A DNA stretch of 64,000 nt from positions 1 to 64,000 of the forward strand of contig JADKCH010000010.1 of the NCBI GenBank assembly GCA_016714685.1. Direction: 5' to 3'. Positions 45,631-54,648 of this stretch are shown here, piece by piece. Made by a program: the position numbers and the translations under genes. This DNA is from Candidatus Geothrix odensensis (GTDB lineage: Bacteria > Acidobacteriota > Holophagae > Holophagales > Holophagaceae). A model generated the notes under the pieces. The model was not told the DNA's origin. It worked only from the letters and a program-made list of their open reading frames with translations, and searched no databases. Each line of letters starts with the position of its first letter. Position 1 is the stretch's first letter.

Positions 45631-47652
45631 TTACCAGATGGCCGTGCGGGCCTGGCCGGCAGGAGGGGCCTCGCAGCCGAAGGCCTTCCTGAACTCCGGG
45701 AAGTCCGCCACGGGACCGAGTACCCGCCAGCGCACCGGGGAGTGGACGTCGGTGGTGACGCCCAGGCGCAGGGCCTCGGGCCGCTGGTTGGTGCGCCAGC
45801 CCTGGGCGAAGGCGATGAAGAACCGCTGGTCCGGCGTGAAGCCGTTGATGTTGGCCGGGCTCTTGCCCTGGATGGCCAGTTTGAAGGCCTCGTAGGACAC
45901 GCGCAGGCCGCCGATGTCGGCGATGTTCTCCCCGAGGGTCTGCTTGCCGTTGATGTGCAGGCCGGGCAGCACCTCGAAGGCCTCGTACTGTTTCACGATG
46001 TGGTTGGCCCGGGCCTCGAAGCGCTGGGCATCCTCGGCGGTCCACCAGTCCTTGAGGTTGCCCTGCCAGTCGTACTGGCGGCCCTGGTCGTCGAAGCCGT
46101 GGGTCAGCTCGTGGCCGATGGTGGAGGCGAGGGCGCCGTAGTTGGAGGCGTCGTCCGCCTTCTCATCGAAGAAGGGGGGCTGGAGGATGCCGGCGGGGAA
46201 GCACATCTCGTTCAGGCTGGGATCGTAGTAGGCGTTGTTGGTCTGGGGCGTCATGAACCACTCGCTGCGGTCCACGGGCTTGCCGAGCTTGGCCATGCGG
46301 CGCCGGAACTCGAAGGCGGAGGCGGTCTGGACATTGGCCAGGAAGGACTGGCGCGACACCTTCAGGCCGCTGTAGTCGCGCCAGCGGTCGGGGTAGCCGA
46401 CCTTGCTGCGCATGGTGTCGAGCTTCTTCAGGGCCTGGGCCTTGGTGGCCTCGACCATCCAGTCCGCGGCGAGGATGCGGGCCCGCATGGCCTCCTTGTG
46501 GAAGTGGACCATCTTCAGGGCGCGTTCCTTGGCGGCGGGACTGAAGGCGGTCTTGACGTAGAGCTGGCCCAGGTCCTCGCCCAGGGCGCGGTCGGCGGCG
46601 GTCAGGACGCGCTTCCAGCGGGGCCGGAGCTCGGTCGTCCCCGAGAGGACCTTGCCGTAGAACGCGAAGTTCTCGCTGACGAAGGCCCTCCCCAGGAAGG
46701 GGGAGGCGCTGCGCAGCATGTGCCAACGGAGGTAGGTGCGCCAGTCCTCCATGGGCTCGGAGCCCAGCAGCCCGGCCAGGGCCTTGAAGAACTCAGGCTG
46801 GCCGACCAGGACATGGGCCTCGGCGGCGGGCAGGGCCACGGCGGCGAAGTAGGTGTCCCAGTCGATGGCGGCCAGGGCGCCGAGATCCCGCCGGGCCACC
46901 TTGTGGTAGTTGGCCTGGGGATCCCGGAGGTCCACCAGGGTCTTTGACGCCTGGGCCAGCCTGGTCTCGAGGGCCAGCACCTTGACGGCCTTGGCCTGGG
47001 CCACCGCCGGCCCGTCGCCGGCCAGGGTGAAGATGCTCGCGATGTGGCGCTGGTAGGCCTGGCGGATCTCGTCGGCCTCCTTGCCGGGGCGCAGGTAGTA
47101 GTCCCGCTCGGGCAGGCCCAGGCCGCCCTGATAGAAGCTGGCGATCATGGCGCTGCTGTCCTTGTCATCCACCTGGACGCCGAAGCTGAACCCGGCGGGG
47201 ACGCCCAAAGCATGAAGGCGGCCCAATTCGGCCACCAGATCCCGGGGCGTCTTCACGGCCTGGATGGACCGGAAGACGGGGGCCAGCGGCTTGAGCCCGG
47301 CCTTCTCGATGCGGACTTCATCCATCCCGGCGGCGTAGAAATCCCCCACCCGCTGGCCGACGCTGCCCCTGGCCCCTCCCCTGCGGGCGGAGGCCTCGAG
47401 GATGCCCTTCAGGAGCGTGAAGTTGCGCTCATCGATCTCCTGGTTGACCCCGTAGGAGGCGTACTCCCCCGGGATGGCCACCCGGTCGAAGGCGCCGTTG
47501 GCGAAGCCGTAGAAGTCCTTGCAGGGGGAGGTCGCCGTCTGGATGTAGGCGGGGTCCACCCCGAGGATGGGCTTGGGGGCCGGACGGGACGGGGACCCCG
47601 CGACCAGGGCGGGCATCAGGACCAGGAGCGACAGAAGGGATCGGGCTTTCAA
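45631..47652 (-). CDS. M13 family (neprilysin-like) metallopeptidase, copy 1
   Basis: A 673-residue exported endopeptidase: signal (LLSLLVLMPALVAG), the start motif VDPAYIQTATSPCKDFYGFA, zinc site HELTH at residues 514-518 in IGHELTHGFDDQG, the third ligand in GENIADIGG and the C-terminal VRWRVLGPVADFPEFRKAF then CEA. A paralogue starts 32 nt upstream on the same strand. Each cleaves peptides of limited size in the periplasm. Confidence 0.95.
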   Translation of the reverse strand: MKARSLLSLLVLMPALVAGSPSRPAPKPILGVDPAYIQTATSPCKDFYGFANGAFDRVAIPGEYASYGVNQEIDERNFTLLKGILEASARRGGARGSVGQRVGDFYAAGMDEVRIEKAGLKPLAPVFRSIQAVKTPRDLVAELGRLHALGVPAGFSFGVQVDDKDSSAMIASFYQGGLGLPERDYYLRPGKEADEIRQAYQRHIASIFTLAGDGPAVAQAKAVKVLALETRLAQASKTLVDLRDPQANYHKVARRDLGALAAIDWDTYFAAVALPAAEAHVLVGQPEFFKALAGLLGSEPMEDWRTYLRWHMLRSASPFLGRAFVSENFAFYGKVLSGTTELRPRWKRVLTAADRALGEDLGQLYVKTAFSPAAKERALKMVHFHKEAMRARILAADWMVEATKAQALKKLDTMRSKVGYPDRWRDYSGLKVSRQSFLANVQTASAFEFRRRMAKLGKPVDRSEWFMTPQTNNAYYDPSLNEMCFPAGILQPPFFDEKADDASNYGALASTIGHELTHGFDDQGRQYDWQGNLKDWWTAEDAQRFEARANHIVKQYEAFEVLPGLHINGKQTLGENIADIGGLRVSYEAFKLAIQGKSPANINGFTPDQRFFIAFAQGWRTNQRPEALRLGVTTDVHSPVRWRVLGPVADFPEFRKAFGCEAPPAGQARTAIW

Positions 47653-47684
47653 GGAGCATCCTTTCAGCGGAGCGGCGGGGCGGT

Positions 47685-49709
47685 TTACCAGATGGCCGGA
47701 CGCACCTTCGCGTCGCGCTTCATGGGCTGGCCATCGGCGCAGGTGAAGGCCTCGTAGAACTCGGGCAGGTTGGACAGGGGGCCGTTCACGCGCTCGCGGC
47801 CGGGGCTGTGGGGATCGGTCTTGAGGCGCAGGGACAGGGCCGCCTCGCGGATGTGGTTGCGCCAGACCGCGGCGGCGCCCAGGAAGAAGCGCTGGGGCCC
47901 GGTGAAGCCGTCGATGGGCCCCGGAGTGGCCTTGCCCTTGAGGCTGTTCTGGTAGGCGGCGAAGGCGATCTTGAGGCCGCCGATGTCGGCGATGTTCTCG
48001 CCCAGGGTCAGCTTGCCGTTGACGTGTTCGCCCTTGATGGGCTCGTAGGCTTCGTACTGCTTCACCACCAGGTCGGTGCGGGACTCATAGGCCTTCTTGT
48101 CCGCCTCGGTCCACCAGTTCTTGAGGTTGCCCTCGGCATCGAACTGGCTGCCGGCGTCATCGAAGCCATGGGTCATCTCGTGGCCGATGACGAAGCCCAG
48201 CGAGCCGTAGTTCACGGCGTCATCCGCCCTGGGATCGAAGAAGGGCGGCTGCAGGATGCCCGCGGGGAACACGATCTCGTTCATGGTCGGGCTGTAGTAG
48301 GCATTCACGGTGGGCGGCGTCATGCTCCACTCGGTCCGGTCGATGGACTTGCCGAGCTTCTTGAGGTTCTCCTGGATGCGGAAGGCCGAGGCCCGGCGGA
48401 CATTGCCGAAGTAGTCGTCGCGCTTCACGTCGAAGGCGTAGGTCTTCCACTTGTCGGGGTAGCCGATCTTGACGCCGAAGGCATTGAGCTTCTTGATGGC
48501 CTGCTGCTTGGTATCCGCCCCCATCCAGTCGAGGTTCGTGATGCGCTCGCGGAGGGCGACGCGCAGGTTCTCCACCATCTCCAGGACCTTGGCCTTGGCC
48601 TCGGGCGGGAAGGCGACCTTCACGTAGAGCTGTCCCAGGGCCTCGCCCAGGGTGCTGTCCGTGGCGGCCTCGATGCGCTTGGCGCGGGGCTCGCGCTCCG
48701 GCGTTCCACTCAGCACCTTGCCATGGAAGGCGAAGGCCTCCTCGCCGAAAGCCTTGGGCAGCAGGCTCGCGGTGGCATTGAGGGCATGCCAGCGGAGGTA
48801 GGTGCGCCACTGGGTGGCCGGGACTTCCGCGGCCAGCTTGCCGAAGGCCTGGAAGTAGGAGGGCTGGGAGAGGTTCAGGTCCGCCTGCTTCACGCCGCGG
48901 GCCTGGAAGTAGGCCTTCCAGTCGAAGCCGGGAGCCTCGCCCGCCAGCTGATCCATGGTGCGCTTGTTGTACAGCTTCTGGGGATTGCGCTGCTCCACAC
49001 GAGTCCACTGAGCCTGGGCCATGCGGGTCTCGAGCTCCAGCACCACCTTGGCGCGGACGGCGGCAAGGCCGGGAGCATCGCCCGCCAGCTGGAACATCCT
49101 GGCGATGTGCTGCTCGTACTTGGCGCGGATGTCCTTGCTGCGGGCGTCGTCCTTCAGGTAGTAGTCGCGGTCCGGCAGGCCCGTGCCGCCCTGGTTGAGG
49201 TAGCCCAGGTACTGGGTGGAGGCCTTGGCGTCCTGGCGCACGAAGAAGCCGAAGCCGCCGGGAAGGCCCTGGGCATGCAGCTTGGCCAGCAGGGCGGGGA
49301 GCTGCCTGGCATCCTTCAGCCCCTCGATGGTGGCGAGGGTGGGCTTCAGGGGCGCGAGGCCCCGCTTCTCGATGGCGGCCTCGTCCATGCCAGAGGCGTA
49401 GAAATCACCCACCTTCTGCTGGACGCTGCCCTTGGACCAGACGGTCTTGGCGCTGGTCTCTTCCAGGATCTGCTTGAGGATGGCGCGATTCCGCTCGCTC
49501 ACCTCCTCGAAGGCGCCGAAGCGGGCCTTGTCCGCGGGCAGGCTGTGGGACTTGAGCCAGCCCCCGTTGGCATAGGCGTAGAAGTCCTCGCAGGGCTTCA
49601 CGGTCGAATCGAGGTTCGCGGGATCCACCCCGGGCTTGGACTGGGCCGCCAGGGTGAAGGTTGCGAGTCCGAGACAGAGGCCGAGCGAAAGGCGCAGGGG
49701 GGAGAGCAT
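47685..49709 (-). CDS. M13 family (neprilysin-like) metallopeptidase, copy 2
   Basis: A 674-residue paralogue of the gene at 45631, same domain order: signal (LSLGLCLGLATFTLAA), GVDPANLDSTVKPCEDFYAY, zinc motif HEMTH at residues 510-514 in IGHEMTHGFDDAG, GENIADIGG and the end SNLPEFYEAFTCADGQPM. The two are about half identical over their length by eye, so the tandem pair is an old duplication. First gene of a probable M13-M13-OMP-C69 unit. Confidence 0.95.
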   Translation of the reverse strand: MLSPLRLSLGLCLGLATFTLAAQSKPGVDPANLDSTVKPCEDFYAYANGGWLKSHSLPADKARFGAFEEVSERNRAILKQILEETSAKTVWSKGSVQQKVGDFYASGMDEAAIEKRGLAPLKPTLATIEGLKDARQLPALLAKLHAQGLPGGFGFFVRQDAKASTQYLGYLNQGGTGLPDRDYYLKDDARSKDIRAKYEQHIARMFQLAGDAPGLAAVRAKVVLELETRMAQAQWTRVEQRNPQKLYNKRTMDQLAGEAPGFDWKAYFQARGVKQADLNLSQPSYFQAFGKLAAEVPATQWRTYLRWHALNATASLLPKAFGEEAFAFHGKVLSGTPEREPRAKRIEAATDSTLGEALGQLYVKVAFPPEAKAKVLEMVENLRVALRERITNLDWMGADTKQQAIKKLNAFGVKIGYPDKWKTYAFDVKRDDYFGNVRRASAFRIQENLKKLGKSIDRTEWSMTPPTVNAYYSPTMNEIVFPAGILQPPFFDPRADDAVNYGSLGFVIGHEMTHGFDDAGSQFDAEGNLKNWWTEADKKAYESRTDLVVKQYEAYEPIKGEHVNGKLTLGENIADIGGLKIAFAAYQNSLKGKATPGPIDGFTGPQRFFLGAAAVWRNHIREAALSLRLKTDPHSPGRERVNGPLSNLPEFYEAFTCADGQPMKRDAKVRPAIW

Positions 49710-49741
49710 GGATAACCTCGTAAGATGAGGGCAATAGCCTA

Positions 49742-50203
49742 TCAGGAAGGCTTGTTTAATGATATATGTATTGTTTTCTGTACTTCGGCGTGAATAACAC
49801 CCCTTTCATCCACAAGCATGACGGTGTAGGTTCGATCCACCTTGGCCTGCTCCAGGAGCAGGCGGCGGATCTCCGCCAGCTCGGGTCCATCCAGCCTGAA
49901 GGTGGCGCCGAGGGTGCCGCGGCCGGGTTTGCGGAACCGGATGGCGGCGGCCTTGTCCCACACGGCGAACCCGGGTCCCAGGTTCTTCATGAGCATGATC
50001 ATGTAGAAGGGATCCACGGCTCCGTACAGGCTGCCGCCGAAGATCGTGCCCACGATGTTCCGGGTGCGCCAGGACAGGGGCAGGCGCACCCGCACCTCCC
50101 GCCAGTCCGCGGCGATGAAGGTGACGCGCCCGCCCGTGCCCCGGTAGCAGGGCCACAGGTTGAAGCCCCAGCGCATGAGGCGGGTGCGGAACGACTCCGG
50201 CAT
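49742..50203 (-). CDS. DUF4442 hot-dog-fold protein, copy 1
   Basis: A 153-residue protein with the DUF4442 (PaaI-thioesterase-like) pattern: VTFIAADWREVRVRLPLSWR, TRNIVGTIFGGSLYGAVDPF, IRFRKPGRGTLGATFRL, VMLVDERGVIHAEVQKTIH. Members resemble acyl-CoA thioesterases but their substrate is unknown. It is 9 nt downstream of glpX. A second member sits at 57619. Confidence 0.85.
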   Translation of the reverse strand: MPESFRTRLMRWGFNLWPCYRGTGGRVTFIAADWREVRVRLPLSWRTRNIVGTIFGGSLYGAVDPFYMIMLMKNLGPGFAVWDKAAAIRFRKPGRGTLGATFRLDGPELAEIRRLLLEQAKVDRTYTVMLVDERGVIHAEVQKTIHISLNKPS

Positions 50204-50212
50204 GACGGTCGG

Positions 50213-51193
50213 CTAGAAACGGACGGTGACGTTCTCGCCTTCCTTGATGTGGACCGTGTCGATGAAGCGGACCTGGCGGGCGCCGTAGGTGAGGATGAGG
50301 CTGGAGGTGCGCAGGCCGTGGCCGAAGTGCAGCACGCCCTTGAGCAGGTTGCCATGGGTGACGCCGCAGGCGGCGAAGACGATCTGCTTGCCGGGACAGA
50401 GGTCATCGGTGAAGTAGATGCGCCCGAAATCCACGCCCATGGCCTCGGCCTTCTCCCGGCTGGCGGTGTTGGTGTCCACCTTGAGGCGGCCCTGGATCTC
50501 GCCGTTGAGGCACTTCAGGGCCGCAGCGGAGAGCACGCCCTCGGGGGCGCCGCCCGTGCCCATGACCGCGTGGATGCCGGTGCCGCTGACGGCGGCGCTG
50601 ATGGCGGCGCTGAGGTCGCCGTCACCAATCAGCTGGATGCGGGCGCCGGCCTTGCGGATGTCGGCGATGAGCTGGGCGTGGCGCTCGCGGTCCAGCACGC
50701 TGACGGTGATCTCGGAAATTTGGCGATCGAGTGATTTGGCAATGATTCCGAGCGTTTCATGCACGGGGGCATCGAGGCTCACCTTGCCCTTGGCGGCGGG
50801 GCCGACGACGAGCTTCTCCATGTAGAGGTCGGGGGCGTGGAGGAGGCCGCCCTTCTCGGTGGCCGCCAGGACGGCGATGGCGTTGGGGGCGCCGGTGGCG
50901 CAGAGGTTGGTGCCCTCGAGGGGATCCACGGCGATGTCCACGGCGGGGTTGTCGCCATCCAGGTCCGCCCCCATGCCCACCTTCTCGCCGATGTAGAGCA
51001 TGGGCGCCTCGTCCCGCTCTCCCTCGCCGATGACGATGGTGGCGTCCATCCGCACGGATTCCATGGCCTTGCGCATGGCCTCGACGGCCAGCTGGTCGCT
51101 GTACTTGCGGCGACCGTGACCGACGGAGGAGGCACAGGCGATGGCGGCCTGTTCGACCACCCGCAGGAATTCGAGGGACAGGGTCTGTTCCAT
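50213..51193 (-). CDS. glpX: class II fructose-1,6-bisphosphatase
   Basis: A 326-residue GlpX-type phosphatase of gluconeogenesis. Markers: ASSVGHGRRKYSDQLAVEAM, IVIGEGERDEAPMLYIGE, DIAVDPLEGTNLCATG (metal site), MGTGGAPEGVLSAAALK and VTHGNLLKGVLHFG. GGGAG is seven nt before the ATG. It is in the same direction as the DUF4442 gene and cutA (35 nt). Confidence 0.95.
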   Translation of the reverse strand: MEQTLSLEFLRVVEQAAIACASSVGHGRRKYSDQLAVEAMRKAMESVRMDATIVIGEGERDEAPMLYIGEKVGMGADLDGDNPAVDIAVDPLEGTNLCATGAPNAIAVLAATEKGGLLHAPDLYMEKLVVGPAAKGKVSLDAPVHETLGIIAKSLDRQISEITVSVLDRERHAQLIADIRKAGARIQLIGDGDLSAAISAAVSGTGIHAVMGTGGAPEGVLSAAALKCLNGEIQGRLKVDTNTASREKAEAMGVDFGRIYFTDDLCPGKQIVFAACGVTHGNLLKGVLHFGHGLRTSSLILTYGARQVRFIDTVHIKEGENVTVRF

Positions 51194-51227
51194 GGGGTCA
51201 CTCCCGGGGAGGCTTGGTGGCGGAAGG

Positions 51228-51554
51228 TCAGGCCAGGCGGTTCACGCTCTGGCGGATCCAGTCGAGGAAGGGCTCAGAGCCCTCCTCGATGGGGAACATG
51301 AGGATCTCGGGGACCTCGTAGGTGTGCAGGTCGGTGATCACTTCGGAGACCTGCGGGAAGAGTTCCCGGGTGGTCTTGATGATCAGCATGACCTCCTCGT
51401 CGAGGTGGGTCTCCCCCTTGAAGTAGTAGTAGCTCTTGATGCTGGGGACGATGTTCACGCAGGCGGCATAGGCCTGATCCACCAGGGCGGCGGCGATGGT
51501 GAGGGCGGTTTCCTCGCTCCCGCAGGTGGTCATGACGGTGCAGACGTCGGTCAT
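51228..51554 (-). CDS. cutA: CutA1 divalent-cation tolerance-type protein
   Basis: A 108-residue protein with the CutA1 pattern: VMTTCGSEETALTIAAALVDQAYAACVNIVP, YYYFKGETHLDEEVMLIIKT, VITDLHTYEVPEILMFPI then EGSEPFLDWI. A trimeric ferredoxin-like fold is expected; linked to metal tolerance, but its direct role is unclear. The first 30 or so residues of a longer in-frame reading lack CutA similarity, so ATG at 51554 is used. Confidence 0.94.
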   Translation of the reverse strand: MTDVCTVMTTCGSEETALTIAAALVDQAYAACVNIVPSIKSYYYFKGETHLDEEVMLIIKTTRELFPQVSEVITDLHTYEVPEILMFPIEEGSEPFLDWIRQSVNRLA

Positions 51555-51863
51555 CGTGGAGGCTCCCCGCCCGGCGGACGGAACTGGCCATTGTAGCTTG
51601 GGAGGAGCGAGGGCACGGATCACGAAAAGCGAGGCGGGATCGGGCCTTTGGCGAGATCGTGGTCTGACCACGGTGGGGGTTGGGTTTGGAGGAATTCGAT
51701 GCCGCGGTGGGGTGAGGTGGGGCCACTTGTGGGGGGTGGGTGCGCCCCGTTTTTCGTGGTGACCGAGGAGGGGCTCGTTCCGATTGCGGTCCGCAATGTG
51801 GCCAGGAGGCCACTTGTGAGGGCCTGGCCGTTCTCCGTGTTTCGCACCGACCCATCAGAGCCT
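51555..51863. other. gene-free stretch before the repeat array
   Basis: No gene supported. GGCCACTTGTG occurs twice (51718 and 51810 areas) followed by related sequence up to CCGTGTTT-like blocks, suggesting one or two decayed copies of the repeat tail. 51823-51863 (CTGGCCGTTCTCCGTGTTT, then CACCGACCCATCAGAGCC) matches the end of the regular units, so the array really begins as a partial unit before 51864. Confidence 0.5.
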
Positions 51864-52420
51864 GGATTCGAACTGCGTCTGGCATTGCCAGCCGCCGGTC
51901 TTGTTCCGGCGCGACATCAAGTCGCGCCTTCGAAATCCCACTCGGAGGTTCGAATCGTTCCCCATATTCGGCGCCGACTCATCAGGGGGGCGGATTCGAA
52001 CCGCGTCTGGCTGCGCCAGCCGCCGGTCTTGCTCCGGCAGGACAGAGGCTCGGCAAGGGGAGCCGTCGCGCCACAGCCCAGGCCGCTTACCCTTCTGATG
52101 TCGACCCATTCAGCAGTGCACGGCTGCCGGCTTCGGCGGCCCAACCGGAGGTTGGCCGTTCTCCGTATTTTGCGGCGGCCCACCAGGGCACCGGATTCGA
52201 ACCGCGTCTGGCTGCGCCAGCCGCCGGTCTTGCTCCGGCGCGAGATCAAGTCGCGCCTCCGGCGGCCCAACTCGGAGGTTGGCCGTTCTCCGTATTTGGC
52301 GGCGGCCCACCAGGGCACCGGATTCGAACCGCGTCTGGCTGCGCCAGCCGCCGGTCTTGCTCCGGCAGGACATTTAGTCCTGCCTCCACAAGCCCATTCG
52401 GAGGTCCGAATCCTCATTCG
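51864..52420. repeat. array of four ~127-bp units downstream of tRNA-Pro, each with a tRNA T-arm-like head
   Basis: Unit starts (GGATTCGAAC) are at 51864, 51992, 52193 and 52320; spacings are 128, 201 and 127 bp. Each head reads GGATTCGAACCGCGTCTGGC, then CGCCAGCCGCCGGTCTTGCT, i.e. on the minus strand GGTTCGAATCC, the T-loop 11-mer of the adjacent tRNA-Pro. A hairpin follows: GGCGCGAC..GTCGCGCC at 51908-51928, nearly the same at 52237-52257, but GGCAGGAC..GTCCTGCC at 52364-52384. Unit 2 has the second left arm and the first right arm with 21 bp between. The tail holds CGGAGGTTxG..CCGTATTTGGCGG. No reading frame is conserved. Confidence 0.88.
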
Positions 52421-52422
52421 TG

Positions 52423-52542
<120 letters not shown>

Positions 52543-52552
52543 CGAAGGTTTG

Positions 52553-52581
52553 ACTCTACTGGAAACGGCCCGAGGCGTCCA
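52553..52581 (-). promoter_or_regulatory. possible promoter of tRNA-Pro
   Basis: Minus strand TGGACG (complement of 52576-52581), 17 nt, TAGAGT (complement of 52553-52558), 11 nt before the tRNA. Each box matches consensus at four of six positions. Placed by eye between the DUF721 stop and the tRNA. Confidence 0.4.
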
Positions 52582-52589
52582 GCGGGCTC

Positions 52590-52985
52590 CTATTCGGATT
52601 CGAGGCCGAGGCGAATCCGCTCTTTGCGGCGGGCCTCGAGGAGACGGAGGGCGCGGCGCAGGGGGTCGGGATCCTCGTGGCGTTCGGGGACCTCGCCCGG
52701 AGGGTCGCAGGGAATGATCTGCAGTCCCTTGAGGCTCAGGCCCAGGGCACGGTGGATGCGGTCGCGGACCTGGGGCCAGACGGCCTCGGCGGCTTCGCGG
52801 AGGGCCGCGATGCGGGACAGCTCCCAGCAGCCCATGACCAGGATGTCCCGATCCACGCGCAGGGGGCGGGTGCGGTCCGCCAGGGCCGGACCGACCACGA
52901 AGTGCCAAGCCTGCCGCAGGCGCGCCTCAGCCTTCTGGCTGGGTTGGCGGGCTCCGATGGGAACCAGGCGCGGGGTGCGTTTCAT
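52590..52985 (-). CDS. DUF721 (DciA-like) protein
   Basis: A 131-residue protein whose first ~85 residues follow the DUF721/DciA pattern: RLRQAWHFVVGPALADRTRP, LRVDRDILVMGCWELSRIAA then LREAAEAVWPQV. DciA proteins help load the replicative helicase in bacteria without DnaC; the Trp-x-x-x-V-Gly-Pro motif fits. The C-terminal tail is charged and basic. Its ATG overlaps the stop of the CoA-transferase gene (ATGA). Confidence 0.75.
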   Translation of the reverse strand: MKRTPRLVPIGARQPSQKAEARLRQAWHFVVGPALADRTRPLRVDRDILVMGCWELSRIAALREAAEAVWPQVRDRIHRALGLSLKGLQIIPCDPPGEVPERHEDPDPLRRALRLLEARRKERIRLGLESE

Positions 52986-54100
52986 GGCTTCCAGCGAGGT
53001 GGGGGCAGGGGGGCGCAGGGCCGCTCGCCGTTCAGGAGCAGCGGCGTGGCCAGGGTGGGCACCATGGTGTTGGTTTCCATCTCGAAGAGGGGCTGCAGCA
53101 GGTTGTGCAGGGTTCCACCCTGGCGATACAGCACCTCGTCCACGCTGCGCACGCGGCTGGCGGGGATGGCGTTGGCCTCGCACATGGAGAGCACCTCCTC
53201 CACAGTGCTTTCCCCGGTGCGGGCTTCGATGAGGGCCACCAGCTCCTCGCGGTCTTTGACCCGGCCGCGATTCTTCTTCCACTCGGGGCGGGCTTCCAGG
53301 TCCAGGCCCAGCCACATGGCCAGCACCTCGAATTGGCGGTCGCTGCCCACGCCGATGGCCACGTCACCGTCCTGGCAGCGGAAGGACTGGTAGGGCACGA
53401 TCTGGGGATGGGCGTTGCCCCAGCGGCGGGGCGGTTCCCCGGTCATGAGGGAGCCCGCGGCCACGTTCACCAGGCCGGCGAGGGCCGCCTCCATGAGCGG
53501 GACTTCGATGTGGAGGGCCTCTCCGGTGCGCTCTCGGTGCAGCAGGGCAGCCTGGATGCCGTTGGCGCAGTAGAGGCCCGCCAGCACGTCCACCAGGGCC
53601 ACGCCCACCTTCATGGGACGGCCGTCGGGTTCGCCGGTGATGGCCATCCAGCCGCTCTCGGCCTGGATGATGAAGTCGTAGCCGGCGCGGCGGGAGGCCG
53701 TGACATCCGAGGCGAAGCCGCGCACCGAGGCGAGGATGAGCTTCGGGAACTTCGCGTGCAGCCGCTTCCAGCCCAGGCCCAGGCGATCCGCGGAATCGGC
53801 GCGGAAGTTCTCCACCAGGACGTCAGCCTCTTTCAGGAGATCAAAGAGCTGCTCCTTGCCCGCCTCGGTGTGCAGGTCGATGGTGCGGCTGGTCTTCCCC
53901 CGGTTGGCGCAACGGAAGTAGGCGCTCTCGCCCGCATCACCGTCCTCGAAGGGTGGGCCCCAGCCCCGGGTGGGATCGCCCTCGGGAGGCTCCAGCTTCT
54001 GCACCTCCGCCCCGAGATCAGCCAGGAGCTGGGTGGCAAAGGGACCGGCCAGCACGCAGGACAGGTCCACGATCCTGAAGTGGGACAGGGGCTTGGGCAT
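52982..54100 (-). CDS. CaiB/BaiF family CoA-transferase
   Basis: A 372-residue class III CoA-transferase: VLAGPFATQLLADLGAEVQK, YFRCANRGKTSRTIDL, VLVENFRADSADRLGLG with the following PKLILASVRGF, then GYDFIIQAESGWMAITGEP, where the usual active-site Asp-containing loop lies, and MKVGVALVDVLAGLYCANGI. Members move CoA between carboxylic acids such as carnitine, oxalate, formate or succinate. The acid here is unknown. Confidence 0.93.
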   Translation of the reverse strand: MPKPLSHFRIVDLSCVLAGPFATQLLADLGAEVQKLEPPEGDPTRGWGPPFEDGDAGESAYFRCANRGKTSRTIDLHTEAGKEQLFDLLKEADVLVENFRADSADRLGLGWKRLHAKFPKLILASVRGFASDVTASRRAGYDFIIQAESGWMAITGEPDGRPMKVGVALVDVLAGLYCANGIQAALLHRERTGEALHIEVPLMEAALAGLVNVAAGSLMTGEPPRRWGNAHPQIVPYQSFRCQDGDVAIGVGSDRQFEVLAMWLGLDLEARPEWKKNRGRVKDREELVALIEARTGESTVEEVLSMCEANAIPASRVRSVDEVLYRQGGTLHNLLQPLFEMETNTMVPTLATPLLLNGERPCAPLPPPRWKP

Positions 54101-54147
54101 CCGGATTCTCCGCTCCCAGCCTACTTCAAGTCCCGTGTCGGACGGGT

Positions 54148-54576
54148 TCAGCTCGCGGCCACGGTCCGGCGGTAGGCGCCAGTCAGAGTGGCGGCGATCT
54201 CCTCGGGACTGTGGCCGAGGAAATCCTGGCGCTGCATGAGGTGGACCAGCTGCCCGTCCTTGAAGAGCGCGGCCTGGGGGCTGGTGGGCATGGCGCCCTC
54301 GAAGTATTCGCGCGCCTGGGCCGTGGCTTCCTTTTCCATACCGGCGAAGACGGTCACCAGCTGATCGAACCGCAGGCCCTGGGACCGCAGGGCCTCGGCC
54401 ACGCCCGGGCGCGCACCGGCCGCCGCGCAGCCGCAGACGCTGTTCACCACCAGCAGGGTGGTGCCGGGCTTCTGCAGGGCCTCGTCCACCTGGGCGGGGG
54501 TCAGGAGCTGCCGGAACCCGACCTGGACCAGCTCGTCTCGCATCGGGGCCACCATGTGTTCGGGGTAGTTGGACAT
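54148..54576 (-). CDS. bacilliredoxin (BrxA/BrxB, YphP/YqiW family)
   Basis: A 142-residue thioredoxin-like protein: MRDELVQVGFRQLLTPAQVD, VVNSVCGCAAAGARPG with the family's CGC active site, VFAGMEKEATAQAREYFEG, QLVHLMQRQDFLGHSPEEIA. Bacilliredoxins remove bacillithiol from proteins, implying low-molecular-weight thiol chemistry of that kind. GGAGG lies five nt before the ATG. The divergent region holds the second copy of the putative Rrf2-type site. Confidence 0.92.
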   Translation of the reverse strand: MSNYPEHMVAPMRDELVQVGFRQLLTPAQVDEALQKPGTTLLVVNSVCGCAAAGARPGVAEALRSQGLRFDQLVTVFAGMEKEATAQAREYFEGAMPTSPQAALFKDGQLVHLMQRQDFLGHSPEEIAATLTGAYRRTVAAS

Positions 54577-54601
54577 GCCATCCTCCAGGGGATGAAAAAG
54601 C

Positions 54602-54620
54602 TTACCAATTAAGTCAGGAT
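54602..54620. promoter_or_regulatory. putative Rrf2/IscR-type operator (copy B)
   Basis: TTACCAATTAAGTCAGGAT, 26 nt from the bacilliredoxin start and 28 nt from the flavin reductase start. It agrees with copy A (33798-33816) at 16 of 19 positions, including TTACCAA and GTCAGGAT. Confidence 0.5.
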
Positions 54621-54648
54621 TGATCCAGGTCACATCTCAGGAGAAACA

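Noticed and set aside
51864..52420. CRISPR array
   Set aside because: Units are about 127 bp with internal hairpins and no short regular repeats separated by unique spacers; no cas genes.
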